Origin: Planctomycetia bacterium | GTDB taxonomy: Bacteria > Planctomycetota > Planctomycetia > Pirellulales > UBA1268 | NCBI GenBank assembly: GCA_021414115.1 | Contig: JAIOPD010000066.1 | Coordinates: 1 to 59,117, forward strand | Length of the DNA stretch: 59,117 nt | Reading direction: 5' to 3' | Part shown: positions 9,443-17,952 of the stretch, piece after piece | How positions within the stretch are numbered: the first letter of the stretch is position 1 | Layout: each line of letters starts with the position of its first letter | The notes under the pieces: model-generated | Databases searched by the model: none | The model's input: only the letters and a program-made list of their open reading frames with translations | Told to the model about the DNA's origin: nothing | Position numbers and translations under genes: made by a program

Positions 9443-9727
9443 GACGCGGGGCGGGAGCACCCCGTCGCGGGGCATTCCCTCCACTCGTTTTCCGACTCGT
9501 GATCTGTGGTGTACGGCAGACGCGATTCCCGCCGGCGGTCATGCAACCGCCTGTGAGTCACCCGTCGATGGATTCATAGGGGGCCGCTTCGGCCGCAAGC
9601 AAATGGCCGCCCACATGCCGGTGCGGGCATCATGCGGAAGCCTGCGGAGATCGACTCGGGCCAGGTAGCCGACGGATGAGACACTTCCGCCCTGCGGCGG
9701 CTCACCGTAGATTGGGGCTCTTCATCA
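9443..9727. other. Leader and promoter region between the divergent DUF11 gene and a sulfotransferase gene
   Basis: On the minus strand, 9473-9443 contains CCCCG-CGA-CGGGG followed by GCCCCGCGTC. The central GGGG can pair with either CCCC tract, so two mutually exclusive hairpins are possible directly upstream of the terminator-like stem. This is the sort of arrangement used by transcription attenuators, but no known riboswitch class is recognised. On the plus strand no convincing promoter for the gene at 9728 is seen; a TAGATT hexamer near 9709 is the only weak candidate. Confidence 0.4.
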
Positions 9728-10558
9728 ATGCCCGCACTCGACTCCACCGACTCCGACCGTCCTCTCTTTCTCCTGGGCACCGGCAGGTGCGGATCGACGT
9801 TCTGGCAGACTCTCCTCTGCCGCACGGCCGACATCTGGATCTGGGGTGAGCATGCCGGCATGCTGAGGCCATTCGCCCGGGCTCGCGGGCTGCTCCGCAC
9901 CTGCGCGGCGTTCCAAATGCACGCCGGCAGGTCAGTGACGCCCGCCGATGTCGAAGAGCCGACGGCGGACAACACGCCCGGCCTTGCGTGGGCGAATGGG
10001 TTCGATGCCGCGGCCTTCGACGACCATCTCCGCGGATTCATCGTGGGGCTCATGCGGCCTAGGCTTCCACCCGGCAAGACTCGCTGGGGTTTCAAGGAGA
10101 TCCAGTACGGCTTCGAGGACCAAACGCCCGAACTCCTGCTCGACCTGTTTCCCGGCGGCACGATCATCCACACCCTCAGGCATCCCCGCACCACCCTCGA
10201 GAGCGCGATGCAGGCATGGTATGCCAGGGCGCTGGAGCAGGCCGCTGTGAACCCGGCCGATGCCGAGGCCGCCTACGCGGCGCAGGCCCAGCGCTGGCTC
10301 GGCACCACGAAGCGGCTTCTCGATCTCGCAGAGGCAACCAGTCGCGTTGTCAGCGTGAAGATCGAGGAAGTCGCCGAGGGCCGGGAGAAACTGCGGCAGA
10401 CGTTCGGCATCATGACCCCCGAGTCGCACCCGCGGGTGAATCGCGTGCCCGAGCCACCAGCCGGCGTTCCCACCTCGATCGAGGGACTGTTTGCACGACT
10501 CTGGGAGAAGTCGAAGGACAAGCTTCAGCCGGTTGCGTCGCGAGCCGGCTACGAGTGA
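9728..10558 (+). CDS. Sulfotransferase family protein
   Basis: A 276-residue cytoplasmic protein that would transfer sulfate from PAPS to a hydroxyl or amine acceptor. The 5'-phosphosulfate-binding loop is clear at about residues 17-26 (GTGRCGSTFW), following the strand PLFLL. A 3'-phosphate-binding-like segment, RHPRTTLESAMQAWY, lies at about residues 155-170. Length fits the family (250-320). It faces the minus-strand glycosyltransferase/methyltransferase/sulfotransferase operon across the junction repeat at 10606, suggesting a shared glycan pathway. The acceptor cannot be told from the sequence. Confidence 0.8.
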   Translation: MPALDSTDSDRPLFLLGTGRCGSTFWQTLLCRTADIWIWGEHAGMLRPFARARGLLRTCAAFQMHAGRSVTPADVEEPTADNTPGLAWANGFDAAAFDDHLRGFIVGLMRPRLPPGKTRWGFKEIQYGFEDQTPELLLDLFPGGTIIHTLRHPRTTLESAMQAWYARALEQAAVNPADAEAAYAAQAQRWLGTTKRLLDLAEATSRVVSVKIEEVAEGREKLRQTFGIMTPESHPRVNRVPEPPAGVPTSIEGLFARLWEKSKDKLQPVASRAGYE

Positions 10559-10605
10559 GCCACATCGCACGGCTCCCCGTCGTCAACACGGTCGTGGCGC
10601 GTCTA

Positions 10606-10665
10606 CCCGTCGCTCGCGCTCCGGGCTTCCCCTCCCGTCAGGAAGCCCCAAGCGCAAGCGCGGGG
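10606..10665. repeat. Inside-out junction copy (B) of the 107-bp element
   Basis: Here the right end (10606-10630, finishing GGGCTTCC) comes first and the left end (10641-10665, starting GGAAGCCCC) second, with only 10 bp between. The flanking bases match the interior of full copies: GTCTA before the right end as in copy D, and AATACGTCC after the left end as in copy C. It therefore looks like the junction of two tandem elements whose outer halves are lost. It forms a strong hairpin between the convergent genes ending at 10558 and 10703. Confidence 0.75.
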
Positions 10666-10702
10666 AATACGTCCGCCACGCCGCACGGCTCCCCGAGGCC
10701 TC

Positions 10703-11776
10703 TCAGGCGGCGTGGGCGTCGGCAGGTTGGGCCCGAACGGCCTCCGTTCGAGATTCCTCGAGGACACGCCGCTGCACGTAGGCGGCGAGTTCCTCACCGA
10801 CGTCCTGGACCTCGCGAAGCTTCCCCTGAATCGCTCGTTTTTCGAGGTCGAGCGCTGCGATCCTCGCTTCGGCTGCCCGGAGCGCCGCCCCCACGGCGGC
10901 GTGCTCGGCTTCGAGCCGGCGTCTGCCGTCCTCGGCGATCGCGCTCTGCGACCACTCTGCGATCGCGTGCTCGGCGATCGAGGCCGCGCCACTCGGCGGG
11001 TGGTAACGTGATGCCGCCGGCAGGCCCGCGAGCCGCCGCATCTCCGCGTAGAGGTCGATCGCCTCGGGGAGCAGGGCCTTGATGATGGCTTCCCGGCGGG
11101 CTCCGACGTCGCGGACGAGCAGTGGTTCCTCGTATCGGGGAGCGGGCTCGCCGACCGGCACGCCCAGCCGCTGGCGCACAGAGGCGAAGAGGGCGGCGGG
11201 ATCCGCGATGACCTGCGTCACTTCGGCGAGCAGGCAGCGTGACTGGCTCTGTCGGTAGAAGTCGACGATCCGGCGGTTGTAATACAGCCACACGCGGGCG
11301 GCCAACGCAGGGTTGGCGGTGAACGTCTGGTCGCCCCGGCGAAACAGCGAGTCGACGACCTCCCACGGGCTGCGGAACACGAACACGAACCGCCCTTCCG
11401 GAAGGATCCCGCCCCAGAAGTCGAGAAACAGCGAGGTTCGCGGATCCTTCCACCCCCAGCTCTCGCCCGCCGCCGCCTTCGTCGCGACGAGCGCTGCCGC
11501 TTCGTCCCGCATCGACGAGGGCACGCCAATCTCGTCGACGCATGCAAACCCCTCGGCACGCATCCCGTTGGCATCGAGCGCCCGCGCGTGAAACTCATAG
11601 AAGTCGAGGTCTTCGTAGTGGCCGCGGTCGTTGCCGCGGGAAGCGCCGATCAGTCGCGTGCCCAGCGACACGCCGGCACTGGCGAACAGCGATGCGAGCA
11701 GCGACGTGCCCGAACGGTGCATGCCGGTGATGATGACCGGGGGGCCACCGTCCGGCGCATGGAGGGACGACGTCAT
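10703..11776 (-). CDS. Sulfotransferase family protein with C-terminal coiled coil
   Basis: 357 residues from the ATG at 11776, which overlaps the stop of the upstream methyltransferase gene as ATGA, indicating translational coupling. The PAPS loop is GMHRSGTS at residues 18-25, and a second binding segment, FVFRSPWEVVDSLFRRGD, is near residue 130. The last 70 or so residues (AVGAALRAAEARIAALDLEKRA and onward) are alanine/glutamate/arginine rich with a heptad look and probably form a coiled coil for oligomerisation or for docking to other enzymes. It differs from the neighbouring sulfotransferase at 9728 in both motifs, so this is not a recent duplicate. A glycan or glycolipid acceptor is inferred from the operon. 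Confidence 0.8.
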   Translation of the reverse strand: MTSSLHAPDGGPPVIITGMHRSGTSLLASLFASAGVSLGTRLIGASRGNDRGHYEDLDFYEFHARALDANGMRAEGFACVDEIGVPSSMRDEAAALVATKAAAGESWGWKDPRTSLFLDFWGGILPEGRFVFVFRSPWEVVDSLFRRGDQTFTANPALAARVWLYYNRRIVDFYRQSQSRCLLAEVTQVIADPAALFASVRQRLGVPVGEPAPRYEEPLLVRDVGARREAIIKALLPEAIDLYAEMRRLAGLPAASRYHPPSGAASIAEHAIAEWSQSAIAEDGRRRLEAEHAAVGAALRAAEARIAALDLEKRAIQGKLREVQDVGEELAAYVQRRVLEESRTEAVRAQPADAHAA

Positions 11777-12555
11777 GCGGTCTCCTCGCCGAGGAAGCGG
11801 TTGCTCTCGTGCAGTTGGTACCCGGTCGGGCGATCCGCCCGGGCATGCTCGTCGAACGGCACGAACGTGCCCTTCTTCCTCAGAATGATGTCGAACGACA
11901 GCCGGTAGGGATACGTGTCGAGGTGCTCGAGATGGGCCACGCCGGCCCAGTGTCGTTCGTACAGTGTGCGCAGCAGTCGCGGCGTCGGGTTCCAGCGATG
12001 GCTCCACGGATGCCGGTCATTTCGGGCGTCCCATGTGTATCGCCAGTCGGGCACGACGATGCCCACGCCGCCACCCGGCTTGACGATGTCGAGCCAGTGC
12101 AGCACCGTCGCCGCCGGGTCGGGCTCGTGCTCGAGCACATGGAGGGCGACGAGAAAGTCGACCGATGCGGAACGGAACGGGAGGTCGTCCGCCCAGGCCC
12201 GCACGTGGGCGTGCGAGACATACGACTGCGCCGACCCGCCACCCATGACCCAGGCGCCCTTGTAGACATCGATGCCGAGCAGCGCGGGATGGATCGGCCT
12301 GTCACCGTAGCCGACGTTAAGACCGTTCAGATCCTCGATCAGCTGTCCGGGAGGCAGTGCCCGCAGCGCCGCGGTCTCCTCGGCGAGGCGGACGGCCGCC
12401 ACCTCGTCGCCGTAATACTGCACCATCGTGCCGGTGGCCAAAGCGATCGCCTCGCGGTCGACGAGCGACAGGCCACGCAGCAACGCCTGGACGTGCTGCT
12501 CGGAGAGATTGGCGGGAGTCACGCGCGGGCTCTCGGACACGTTCGCAGCGATCAT
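11773..12555 (-). CDS. Class I SAM-dependent methyltransferase (Methyltransf_11 type)
   Basis: 260 residues. The C-terminal two thirds fit a small-molecule methyltransferase: LLGIDVYKGAWV where the SAM-binding acidic strand is expected, DDLPFRSASVDFLVALHVLEH as the motif-II block, and LDIVKPGGGVGIVVPDWRY as motif III. The first 60 residues are a helical extension. It is the middle gene of a minus-strand operon, 24 bp after the glycosyltransferase gene and overlapping the sulfotransferase gene by 4 bp, so methylation of a sugar or of a glycan terminus is plausible. The substrate is not determined. A classic GxGxG loop is not seen, so SAM binding should be taken as likely rather than proven. 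Confidence 0.75.
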   Translation of the reverse strand: MIAANVSESPRVTPANLSEQHVQALLRGLSLVDREAIALATGTMVQYYGDEVAAVRLAEETAALRALPPGQLIEDLNGLNVGYGDRPIHPALLGIDVYKGAWVMGGGSAQSYVSHAHVRAWADDLPFRSASVDFLVALHVLEHEPDPAATVLHWLDIVKPGGGVGIVVPDWRYTWDARNDRHPWSHRWNPTPRLLRTLYERHWAGVAHLEHLDTYPYRLSFDIILRKKGTFVPFDEHARADRPTGYQLHESNRFLGEETA

Positions 12556-12579
12556 GTCGTTTTCCTTGGTGGTTCGCCG

Positions 12580-14670
12580 TTACACAGCCGCCGGCTCCCG
12601 GGACGGCGTGGCCGACTTCTGCCCCTCGAGCAACCCGCCGACGACGTGCCTCGCCTCACCCATGCCCGAAGCGATGCGGGCCTCGTGTTCGTAGCGCGGT
12701 GATTCGACGGCCGTGAAGTCGACAACCTGCATCTCGCCCCGACTCGCAGCCGCTGCGATGCCTGCAGGCAGATTGCCTCCGGCGATGATCTGGAGCAGGG
12801 CCGGCAGGGAACGCTCCCATGTCATCCGCTCGGCTGTTTCCCGCCCCGCAGCGCCGAGCCGAGCCCGCAAGGCCGCGTCGTCAACGAGCCGGCGCACCGC
12901 ACGGCGGGCTCCCTCGACGTCCGACACGATCAGGCAGTTCTCACCATCGACGGCGTATTCATCGAGGCCGGTGACCTGCCGCACGACGACGCCGCCACCC
13001 GTCGCCATCATCTCCAACGGCGGGTAGGAGAAACTCTCGACCCACGACATCTTCAGGAGGATGTCGCAACTGGCATAGATCGCCGCCATCTGAGCATGGG
13101 GAACGGCCTCGAAGAACCGGTCGCACCGCCAGCCGGGCTTGGGGCCGCCGGCCGCCGACACCATCCACACCTCGCAATCGTCGAAGTCCCGTAGCGCCTC
13201 CGCGGCGTCGTCCATACCCTTGAACGGGATCACGGTCGGCCCCTCCATCAGGATCCGCACCCGGCCCCGCCGGGGCTCGAGCGGCGCCGTCGCGTAGCGC
13301 TCGGAGACGATGCCGTTGCCAATGTAGCCGCAGTCGTGGCCAAACTCGTGCTTCAGCCACCGGCAGATCCAGCCGGCCATCGTCACGTATTCGATATCGT
13401 GGCGGAGGTAGGTGGCATGCACCTGCTTCTTGAACTCCGGGCAGTCGTCGAAGCGCCGCTCGTCCGACTGAATGAAATAGAGCTTCCGCCGCGCGGTGAA
13501 GTAATCGAGCATGGAGACGGTCGTCCAGCCGGTCGCCACGACGGTTTCAATGGAATCGAAGAGGTATCGGGAGGTGGTGTTGAAGGGGATCACCGGCACC
13601 TCGTTGCCCGGCCACCAGGGAATCGAGTCCTTGTCGTCCTGGCTGACCAACATCACGTCGCACCCGGCCTTGAGCAGCCGGTTGGCGTGCTCGAGGATCA
13701 CGGCGATGCCACCCGAGATGCCCGTCCCCGGAATGAGGTAGGCGATCGTCGGCACGAGCGACGCCTTGCGGCGGTGCTCCGCGTTGGCCTGGCGTTCCCA
13801 GTGGGCGTCGTCTGCCTTGAAGTTCATCTCGTTGTTGCCGCGATGCAGCCGAAGGTGCACGAGGTTGTCGCGGATCGCCCCGAACCGGTAGCCGAAGTGG
13901 GCCAGCCGCATCCAGAGCTCGTGGTCCTCGCGATAGCGCATGCCAGGCTTGAGTCCGCCGACATCGAGCAGGGCGGCCCGCCGCACCATCACCGTGCTCT
14001 GGCACGGCACGCAGACCTTGCGGAGCATGTCGAGGTCGCACGGTGGGCTCGTCACCTTCTGGCCGTCCCGAAGGTCGTCGAAGTGCCGCGTGCCATCGAG
14101 CTTCGCGGTCCACGCGCCATAGACGACGTCGTATCCACCGGCCTCCATCTCCCGCACCGACACCGCCAGCCGGTCGGGGGTAGCGATGTCGTCGCTGTCG
14201 AGGAAGGCGACGTATTCGCCGCGTGCCTCCTTGATGCCACGATTGCGGCCCCGGACCGCGGTGCCCGTGTTGTCGAGATACGTGAAGATGCGAACCTGTG
14301 GATGACCGCGATACGCCTCCACCACCGCGAGCGTCTCGGCTGGTGATCCGTCGGTCACCAGGAGCAACTCGAAGTTGGTGTGGGTCTGTGCCAACACCGA
14401 TTCAATGGCCTCGCGCAACTCGTGGGTCCGGTCGTAGATCGGGATGACCACCGAGACCATCCCCGACTGCGGAGCCGGACGGACGGTGGGCCCAACCGTC
14501 GTGACGAGATGCTCGCCGCCGTTTTGCGGGCGGACATACGGCACTGCGGCGGGCCAACGGCGTCGCGGTGTCGCGAGATACGGACGCAGGGCGTGGCGGA
14601 CCCGGGCGGGAAGCCTTCCCCGAACAGACTTCTCGAGGGTCCGCAGGTAGGAACGAATCGCACTCGACAT
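12580..14670 (-). CDS. Two-domain glycosyltransferase (GT2 followed by GT4)
   Basis: 696 residues from the ATG at 14670; an in-frame ATG at 14724 would add 18 residues. The first domain, about residues 70-300, is a GT-A fold family 2 enzyme: VSVVIPIYDRTHELREAIES at the nucleotide-binding strand and FLDSDD (about 157-162) as the metal-binding DxD. The second, about residues 325-660, looks like a GT-B family 4 enzyme: YLIPGTGISGGIAVILEH for the acceptor-side loop and ESFSYPPLEMMATGGGVV for the donor-binding E-x7-E region. Such fusions add two successive sugars in surface polysaccharide or repeat-unit synthesis. It is the first gene of the operon with a methyltransferase and a sulfotransferase. 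Confidence 0.85.
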   Translation of the reverse strand: MSSAIRSYLRTLEKSVRGRLPARVRHALRPYLATPRRRWPAAVPYVRPQNGGEHLVTTVGPTVRPAPQSGMVSVVIPIYDRTHELREAIESVLAQTHTNFELLLVTDGSPAETLAVVEAYRGHPQVRIFTYLDNTGTAVRGRNRGIKEARGEYVAFLDSDDIATPDRLAVSVREMEAGGYDVVYGAWTAKLDGTRHFDDLRDGQKVTSPPCDLDMLRKVCVPCQSTVMVRRAALLDVGGLKPGMRYREDHELWMRLAHFGYRFGAIRDNLVHLRLHRGNNEMNFKADDAHWERQANAEHRRKASLVPTIAYLIPGTGISGGIAVILEHANRLLKAGCDVMLVSQDDKDSIPWWPGNEVPVIPFNTTSRYLFDSIETVVATGWTTVSMLDYFTARRKLYFIQSDERRFDDCPEFKKQVHATYLRHDIEYVTMAGWICRWLKHEFGHDCGYIGNGIVSERYATAPLEPRRGRVRILMEGPTVIPFKGMDDAAEALRDFDDCEVWMVSAAGGPKPGWRCDRFFEAVPHAQMAAIYASCDILLKMSWVESFSYPPLEMMATGGGVVVRQVTGLDEYAVDGENCLIVSDVEGARRAVRRLVDDAALRARLGAAGRETAERMTWERSLPALLQIIAGGNLPAGIAAAASRGEMQVVDFTAVESPRYEHEARIASGMGEARHVVGGLLEGQKSATPSREPAAV

Positions 14671-14838
14671 GGCCTTCGATCTCCACGGATGACGGTGCCA
14701 CGAAGCCGCCTGGCCACCTGACATCGCAACGTCGGCTGACTGGGCACGCGGCGGGGACTATGGCAGATCGGCCCGCTGGGAGGGAGGCGAGTTTTGCCGC
14801 TGTTTTTCCGGTCTGAACCGCCGAAAACGACCGGCCGC

Positions 14839-16608
14839 TCAGGCCGCGGCTTCGGCTGGCCGGCCGGCCAGCGACCGCAGGGGCGAGGCGAGCTTGAAAA
14901 GCGCGAAGAGCTCTTCGGCGGTGAGGCCGCTCGACGCGGGCGCCTCGGCCTGCGAGAGAATCGTGTCGGAGAGATCGCGTTTGCGGCGGAGCACCTCGTC
15001 GATCCGCTCCTCGATCGTGTCGGCGGAGAGGAAGCGGGTGACGGTCACGGCCCCTGCCGCGCCGATCCGGTGGGCACGGTTGATGGCCTGATCCTCGACC
15101 GCGGGATTCCACCAGCGGTCGAAGAGAAAGACATACTGCGAAAACTGGAGGTTGAGCCCCACGGCGCCCGCTCCATAAGAAAGGAGCAGCACCGAATGCT
15201 TCTTCTCGTGACGGAACCGCCGGATCGCCTCGTCGCGGGCGACGGTGGACATCCCGCCGTGATACTGCAGCGCGCCGAATCGCGTGAGGCCCTCGTCGAG
15301 CCGGCCGAGCGTCTCGACCCACTGGCTGAAGACGAGTGCCTTGCGGCCGCTGGCCTGCACCTCCTCGAGCTCGGCCTGGAGGCATTCGAGCTTCGCGCTC
15401 TCACCCGTGGCCGTGTCGAAGTTGCAGATCTGCTTGAGGCGGAGGACGAGTTCGAAGACGTGCTGGATCGTCGCCTCGCGGCCCATGTCGGCCAGCCGCA
15501 ACACGCCCTCCTCTTCGGCCCGGCGGTAGGTCTCCCTCTGCTCCGCGGTGAGTTCGATCCGCTCGTCGCGGTTGAGCCGAGGCGGCATGTCCTTGAGCAC
15601 CTTCTCCTTCGTTCGCCGCAGGATATGGTCGGAGGCGGCCGCGCCCATCTCCTTGGGCGGCATCCGGTCACCGAGCGTCCCCGGAGACACGAATTCGAAG
15701 ATGCCGACCAGGTCGTCGGCGCTGTTTTCGATCGGCGTGCCGGTCAGGGCCCACGACCGGCGGCGGTCGATCGAGCGGATCGCCTGGCTCGTCTGGCTGG
15801 AGCGGTTCTTGATCCGCTGCGCCTCGTCGAGCACGACGAGATCGAAGGAGAGGCCAAGCTCCGCCACGAGGTCGCGATCGCGCACGACCACCTCGTAGTT
15901 GGCCACCTTCACCGGCACGTCAGCCAAGTTCCACTGCCACCGCCGCCGCTGCTGGTCGCCTTCGATCACGGCCACGACGAGTTCGGGAGCCCAGTCGGCC
16001 AGTTCGCGGGTCCAGTTGGAGACGAGCCCCTTCGGACAGACGACGAGCACACGGCGGGCCTCCCCCGACCGTACCAGCAGCCGGATCGAGGAAATGGCCT
16101 GCATCGACTTGCCGAGCCCCATCTCGTCGGCGAGCACGGCACCGTGCCGGGGCATGAGAAACGCCATGCCGTCGAGTTGAAAGGGAAACGGCTGCCGGGG
16201 AAACTCGAGTGCCGCCGCGCCGAGCATCGTCTGCAGATCGGGCTGCAGCAGGTAGAAAAACCGCTCCGAGAGTTTCACGACGTCGCGGGGCGGCGCGATC
16301 CGGGTGCGCCGGATCGTCGGAGACGCGGGGGGTGATTCGGAAGGCTCGTCGCACAACGCGACGGCGGCACGGGGCTGCTTCGCAGCGGACGGCGGCGCCG
16401 CGGCCGCCGGCACGAAGCGATAGCTCGTCACCGCTGGCCGGCCGGCCAACAGAGCGACCCGCACCACCGCCGGCGACTGCCCCGTGACCGGCAGCCGCAG
16501 CGCGGGGGGCCGCGGGAGCCGCATGTCAAAGGGCGACCGGGCCGCGGCAGGCCCCAGTGCGAGCTCGTCCGCGGTGAGTGAGCGAATGCGGCCGACGCGA
16601 TCGTTCAT
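14839..16608 (-). CDS. SNF2-family DEAD/DEAH-box helicase-like ATPase
   Basis: 589 residues from the ATG at 16608, the start nearest to conserved sequence; an in-frame start at 16776 would overlap the upstream gene. The core is a Swi2/Snf2 motor that translocates on double-stranded DNA using ATP: Walker A DEMGLGKS at 161-168, motif II DEAQ at 261-264, LTGTPIENS as motif III, and in the second RecA lobe DRWWNPAVEDQAINRAHRIG, the family signature around motifs V and VI. The N-terminal 130 residues are alanine/proline rich with no recognised domain. There is no SWIM zinc finger, so this is a short member. It is downstream of a small unknown gene, 49 bp away. Confidence 0.85.
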   Translation of the reverse strand: MNDRVGRIRSLTADELALGPAAARSPFDMRLPRPPALRLPVTGQSPAVVRVALLAGRPAVTSYRFVPAAAAPPSAAKQPRAAVALCDEPSESPPASPTIRRTRIAPPRDVVKLSERFFYLLQPDLQTMLGAAALEFPRQPFPFQLDGMAFLMPRHGAVLADEMGLGKSMQAISSIRLLVRSGEARRVLVVCPKGLVSNWTRELADWAPELVVAVIEGDQQRRRWQWNLADVPVKVANYEVVVRDRDLVAELGLSFDLVVLDEAQRIKNRSSQTSQAIRSIDRRRSWALTGTPIENSADDLVGIFEFVSPGTLGDRMPPKEMGAAASDHILRRTKEKVLKDMPPRLNRDERIELTAEQRETYRRAEEEGVLRLADMGREATIQHVFELVLRLKQICNFDTATGESAKLECLQAELEEVQASGRKALVFSQWVETLGRLDEGLTRFGALQYHGGMSTVARDEAIRRFRHEKKHSVLLLSYGAGAVGLNLQFSQYVFLFDRWWNPAVEDQAINRAHRIGAAGAVTVTRFLSADTIEERIDEVLRRKRDLSDTILSQAEAPASSGLTAEELFALFKLASPLRSLAGRPAEAAA

Positions 16609-16657
16609 CCGCGGTCCCTCGAGTTCGTGCCGTTGATCCGCCGCAGATTCCGTTCGT

Positions 16658-17170
16658 CTAATGCCGCTGTGCCTCGTCGATCGCGGCGCGAATCCGATCA
16701 AAGGGCTCGCGGAGGTCCACCGCCGCGGCGAGTTCGGCGAGCCGTTCGCGGATGGCCGGTTCGTCGGCCAGATCATTCGGATGCGGGCTCACGTGGGCGG
16801 CCCCCACCGTGAAGCCGGCGGCGACGGGCTCGCCGTCGAGTGCTCGCACCAGGGCGACCGCGAGTTTGGTATGCGGACGGACGTGCAGCATCGCGTCGTG
16901 GTCGGTGAGCACGATGGCCGGCGCTACCCTGCTTTCCGCAAGCAGGGCGCCGCCGATCTGCTGACCGTGAAGATGGCCGTGGAGCGTCGGCCCGTAGAGG
17001 ATCTGCTGCGCGCGAGTCACCTTCACGGGCGCCGTGCAGTGAAACTCGAGCGGCCGACCGAGGGCATCGACGACGAGATAGCCGCCGAAGAGGCCGTGCG
17101 TCGGCGAATCGACCGCCGTGAGAAACCCGAACAATGGCCCGTCGGCACGGGAGTCCGCCTGCTGCTGCAT
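16658..17170 (-). CDS. Conserved hypothetical protein, planctomycete type
   Basis: 170 residues from the ATG at 17170; an ATG at 17191 adds seven residues. No recognised domain. The segment FLTAVDSPTHGLFGGYLVV, then LGRPLEFHCTAPVKVTRAQQ and YGPTLHGHL, is well-formed globular sequence, and two histidine-containing stretches (LHGHLHGQ and TDHDAMLHVRPH) could bind metal or a nucleotide. There is no signal peptide or membrane segment. It is followed after 49 bp by the SNF2 helicase gene on the same strand, so co-transcription and a link to DNA metabolism are possible but not shown. Confidence 0.65.
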   Translation of the reverse strand: MQQQADSRADGPLFGFLTAVDSPTHGLFGGYLVVDALGRPLEFHCTAPVKVTRAQQILYGPTLHGHLHGQQIGGALLAESRVAPAIVLTDHDAMLHVRPHTKLAVALVRALDGEPVAAGFTVGAAHVSPHPNDLADEPAIRERLAELAAAVDLREPFDRIRAAIDEAQRH

Positions 17171-17423
17171 GCTGTTTCGACGCTCCCTCATCCGCCGCGG
17201 AGGCCTTCCCTGGCTCCGCTCCCGTCACCCCCTTGCATCGGGCGTCTCCGCCGGGCACTTGAGGCATGACTGCGATCGACAGAAATGTCGCGAAGCTGGG
17301 CAAACCTTGCCGATGCCGCCGGCTGTACGCCCTCGATCGTGGAAAAACCGGGCCGGCATGCCTACTATTATCGGTGGTTCGAGGCCATGATGCCCCGACC
17401 ACCACCCCAGGACGGGCGAGCCC

Positions 17424-17894
17424 ATGAGCGACGGTCCCCCGATCTTCACGCAGTTCGACATCTCGGCCGACACGGTTTCCTCAGGGAGCCGGCCGCAGGT
17501 GGCGGGCGACCTCGCCGAGACCAACCAACTGCTCCGCGAGCTCGTCGGCGCACAGCAACGGTCGTGCGAGCTGCTGACGGAACTGGTCAACCAGGTCTCA
17601 CTCCAGCAGCGGCAGCGGACGGCCGAACTCAAAGCCTGGAAGGAAGCCAATCCGCAGCTCGCGAAGGCCTGCCGCCAGGCCGCCGAGTCGCTCGCGAAGG
17701 TCCATACGGAGTTTCTCTCGGGCATCGCCCAGGAGGCGGCCGACAACGCCGACGATTTCTCCGACAGCGAATACGCCCTCGGCGAGTTCATCGATCGCTA
17801 CGGCCCGCGACTCGCCCACTTCAATGGCGTGCTGCAGCTCTTCGCGCAGCTCGGCGCGCCACTGCCGCAGACCGAGACACCCGCGGACAGCTGA
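17424..17894 (+). CDS. Small hypothetical protein with helical, coiled-coil-like centre
   Basis: 156 residues, acidic, no signal peptide. The middle (about residues 28-110) is almost entirely helical, with heptad-like spacing (ETNQLLRELVGAQQRSCELL, then LKAWKEANPQLAKACRQAAE). It ends in a short, less ordered tail (PLPQTETPADS). No known domain is recognised. It lies 58 bp upstream of the AMP-binding enzyme gene on the same strand and may be co-transcribed with it, with TACTAT at 17363-17368 and TGGAAA 17 bp before it as a weak promoter candidate. A scaffold or regulatory role is a guess only. Confidence 0.6.
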   Translation: MSDGPPIFTQFDISADTVSSGSRPQVAGDLAETNQLLRELVGAQQRSCELLTELVNQVSLQQRQRTAELKAWKEANPQLAKACRQAAESLAKVHTEFLSGIAQEAADNADDFSDSEYALGEFIDRYGPRLAHFNGVLQLFAQLGAPLPQTETPADS

Positions 17895-17952
17895 GCGTCC
17901 GCGGATCCACCGTCACCGAGTCCCCTGCCCCACCTCACGAGGATCGTCGTTC

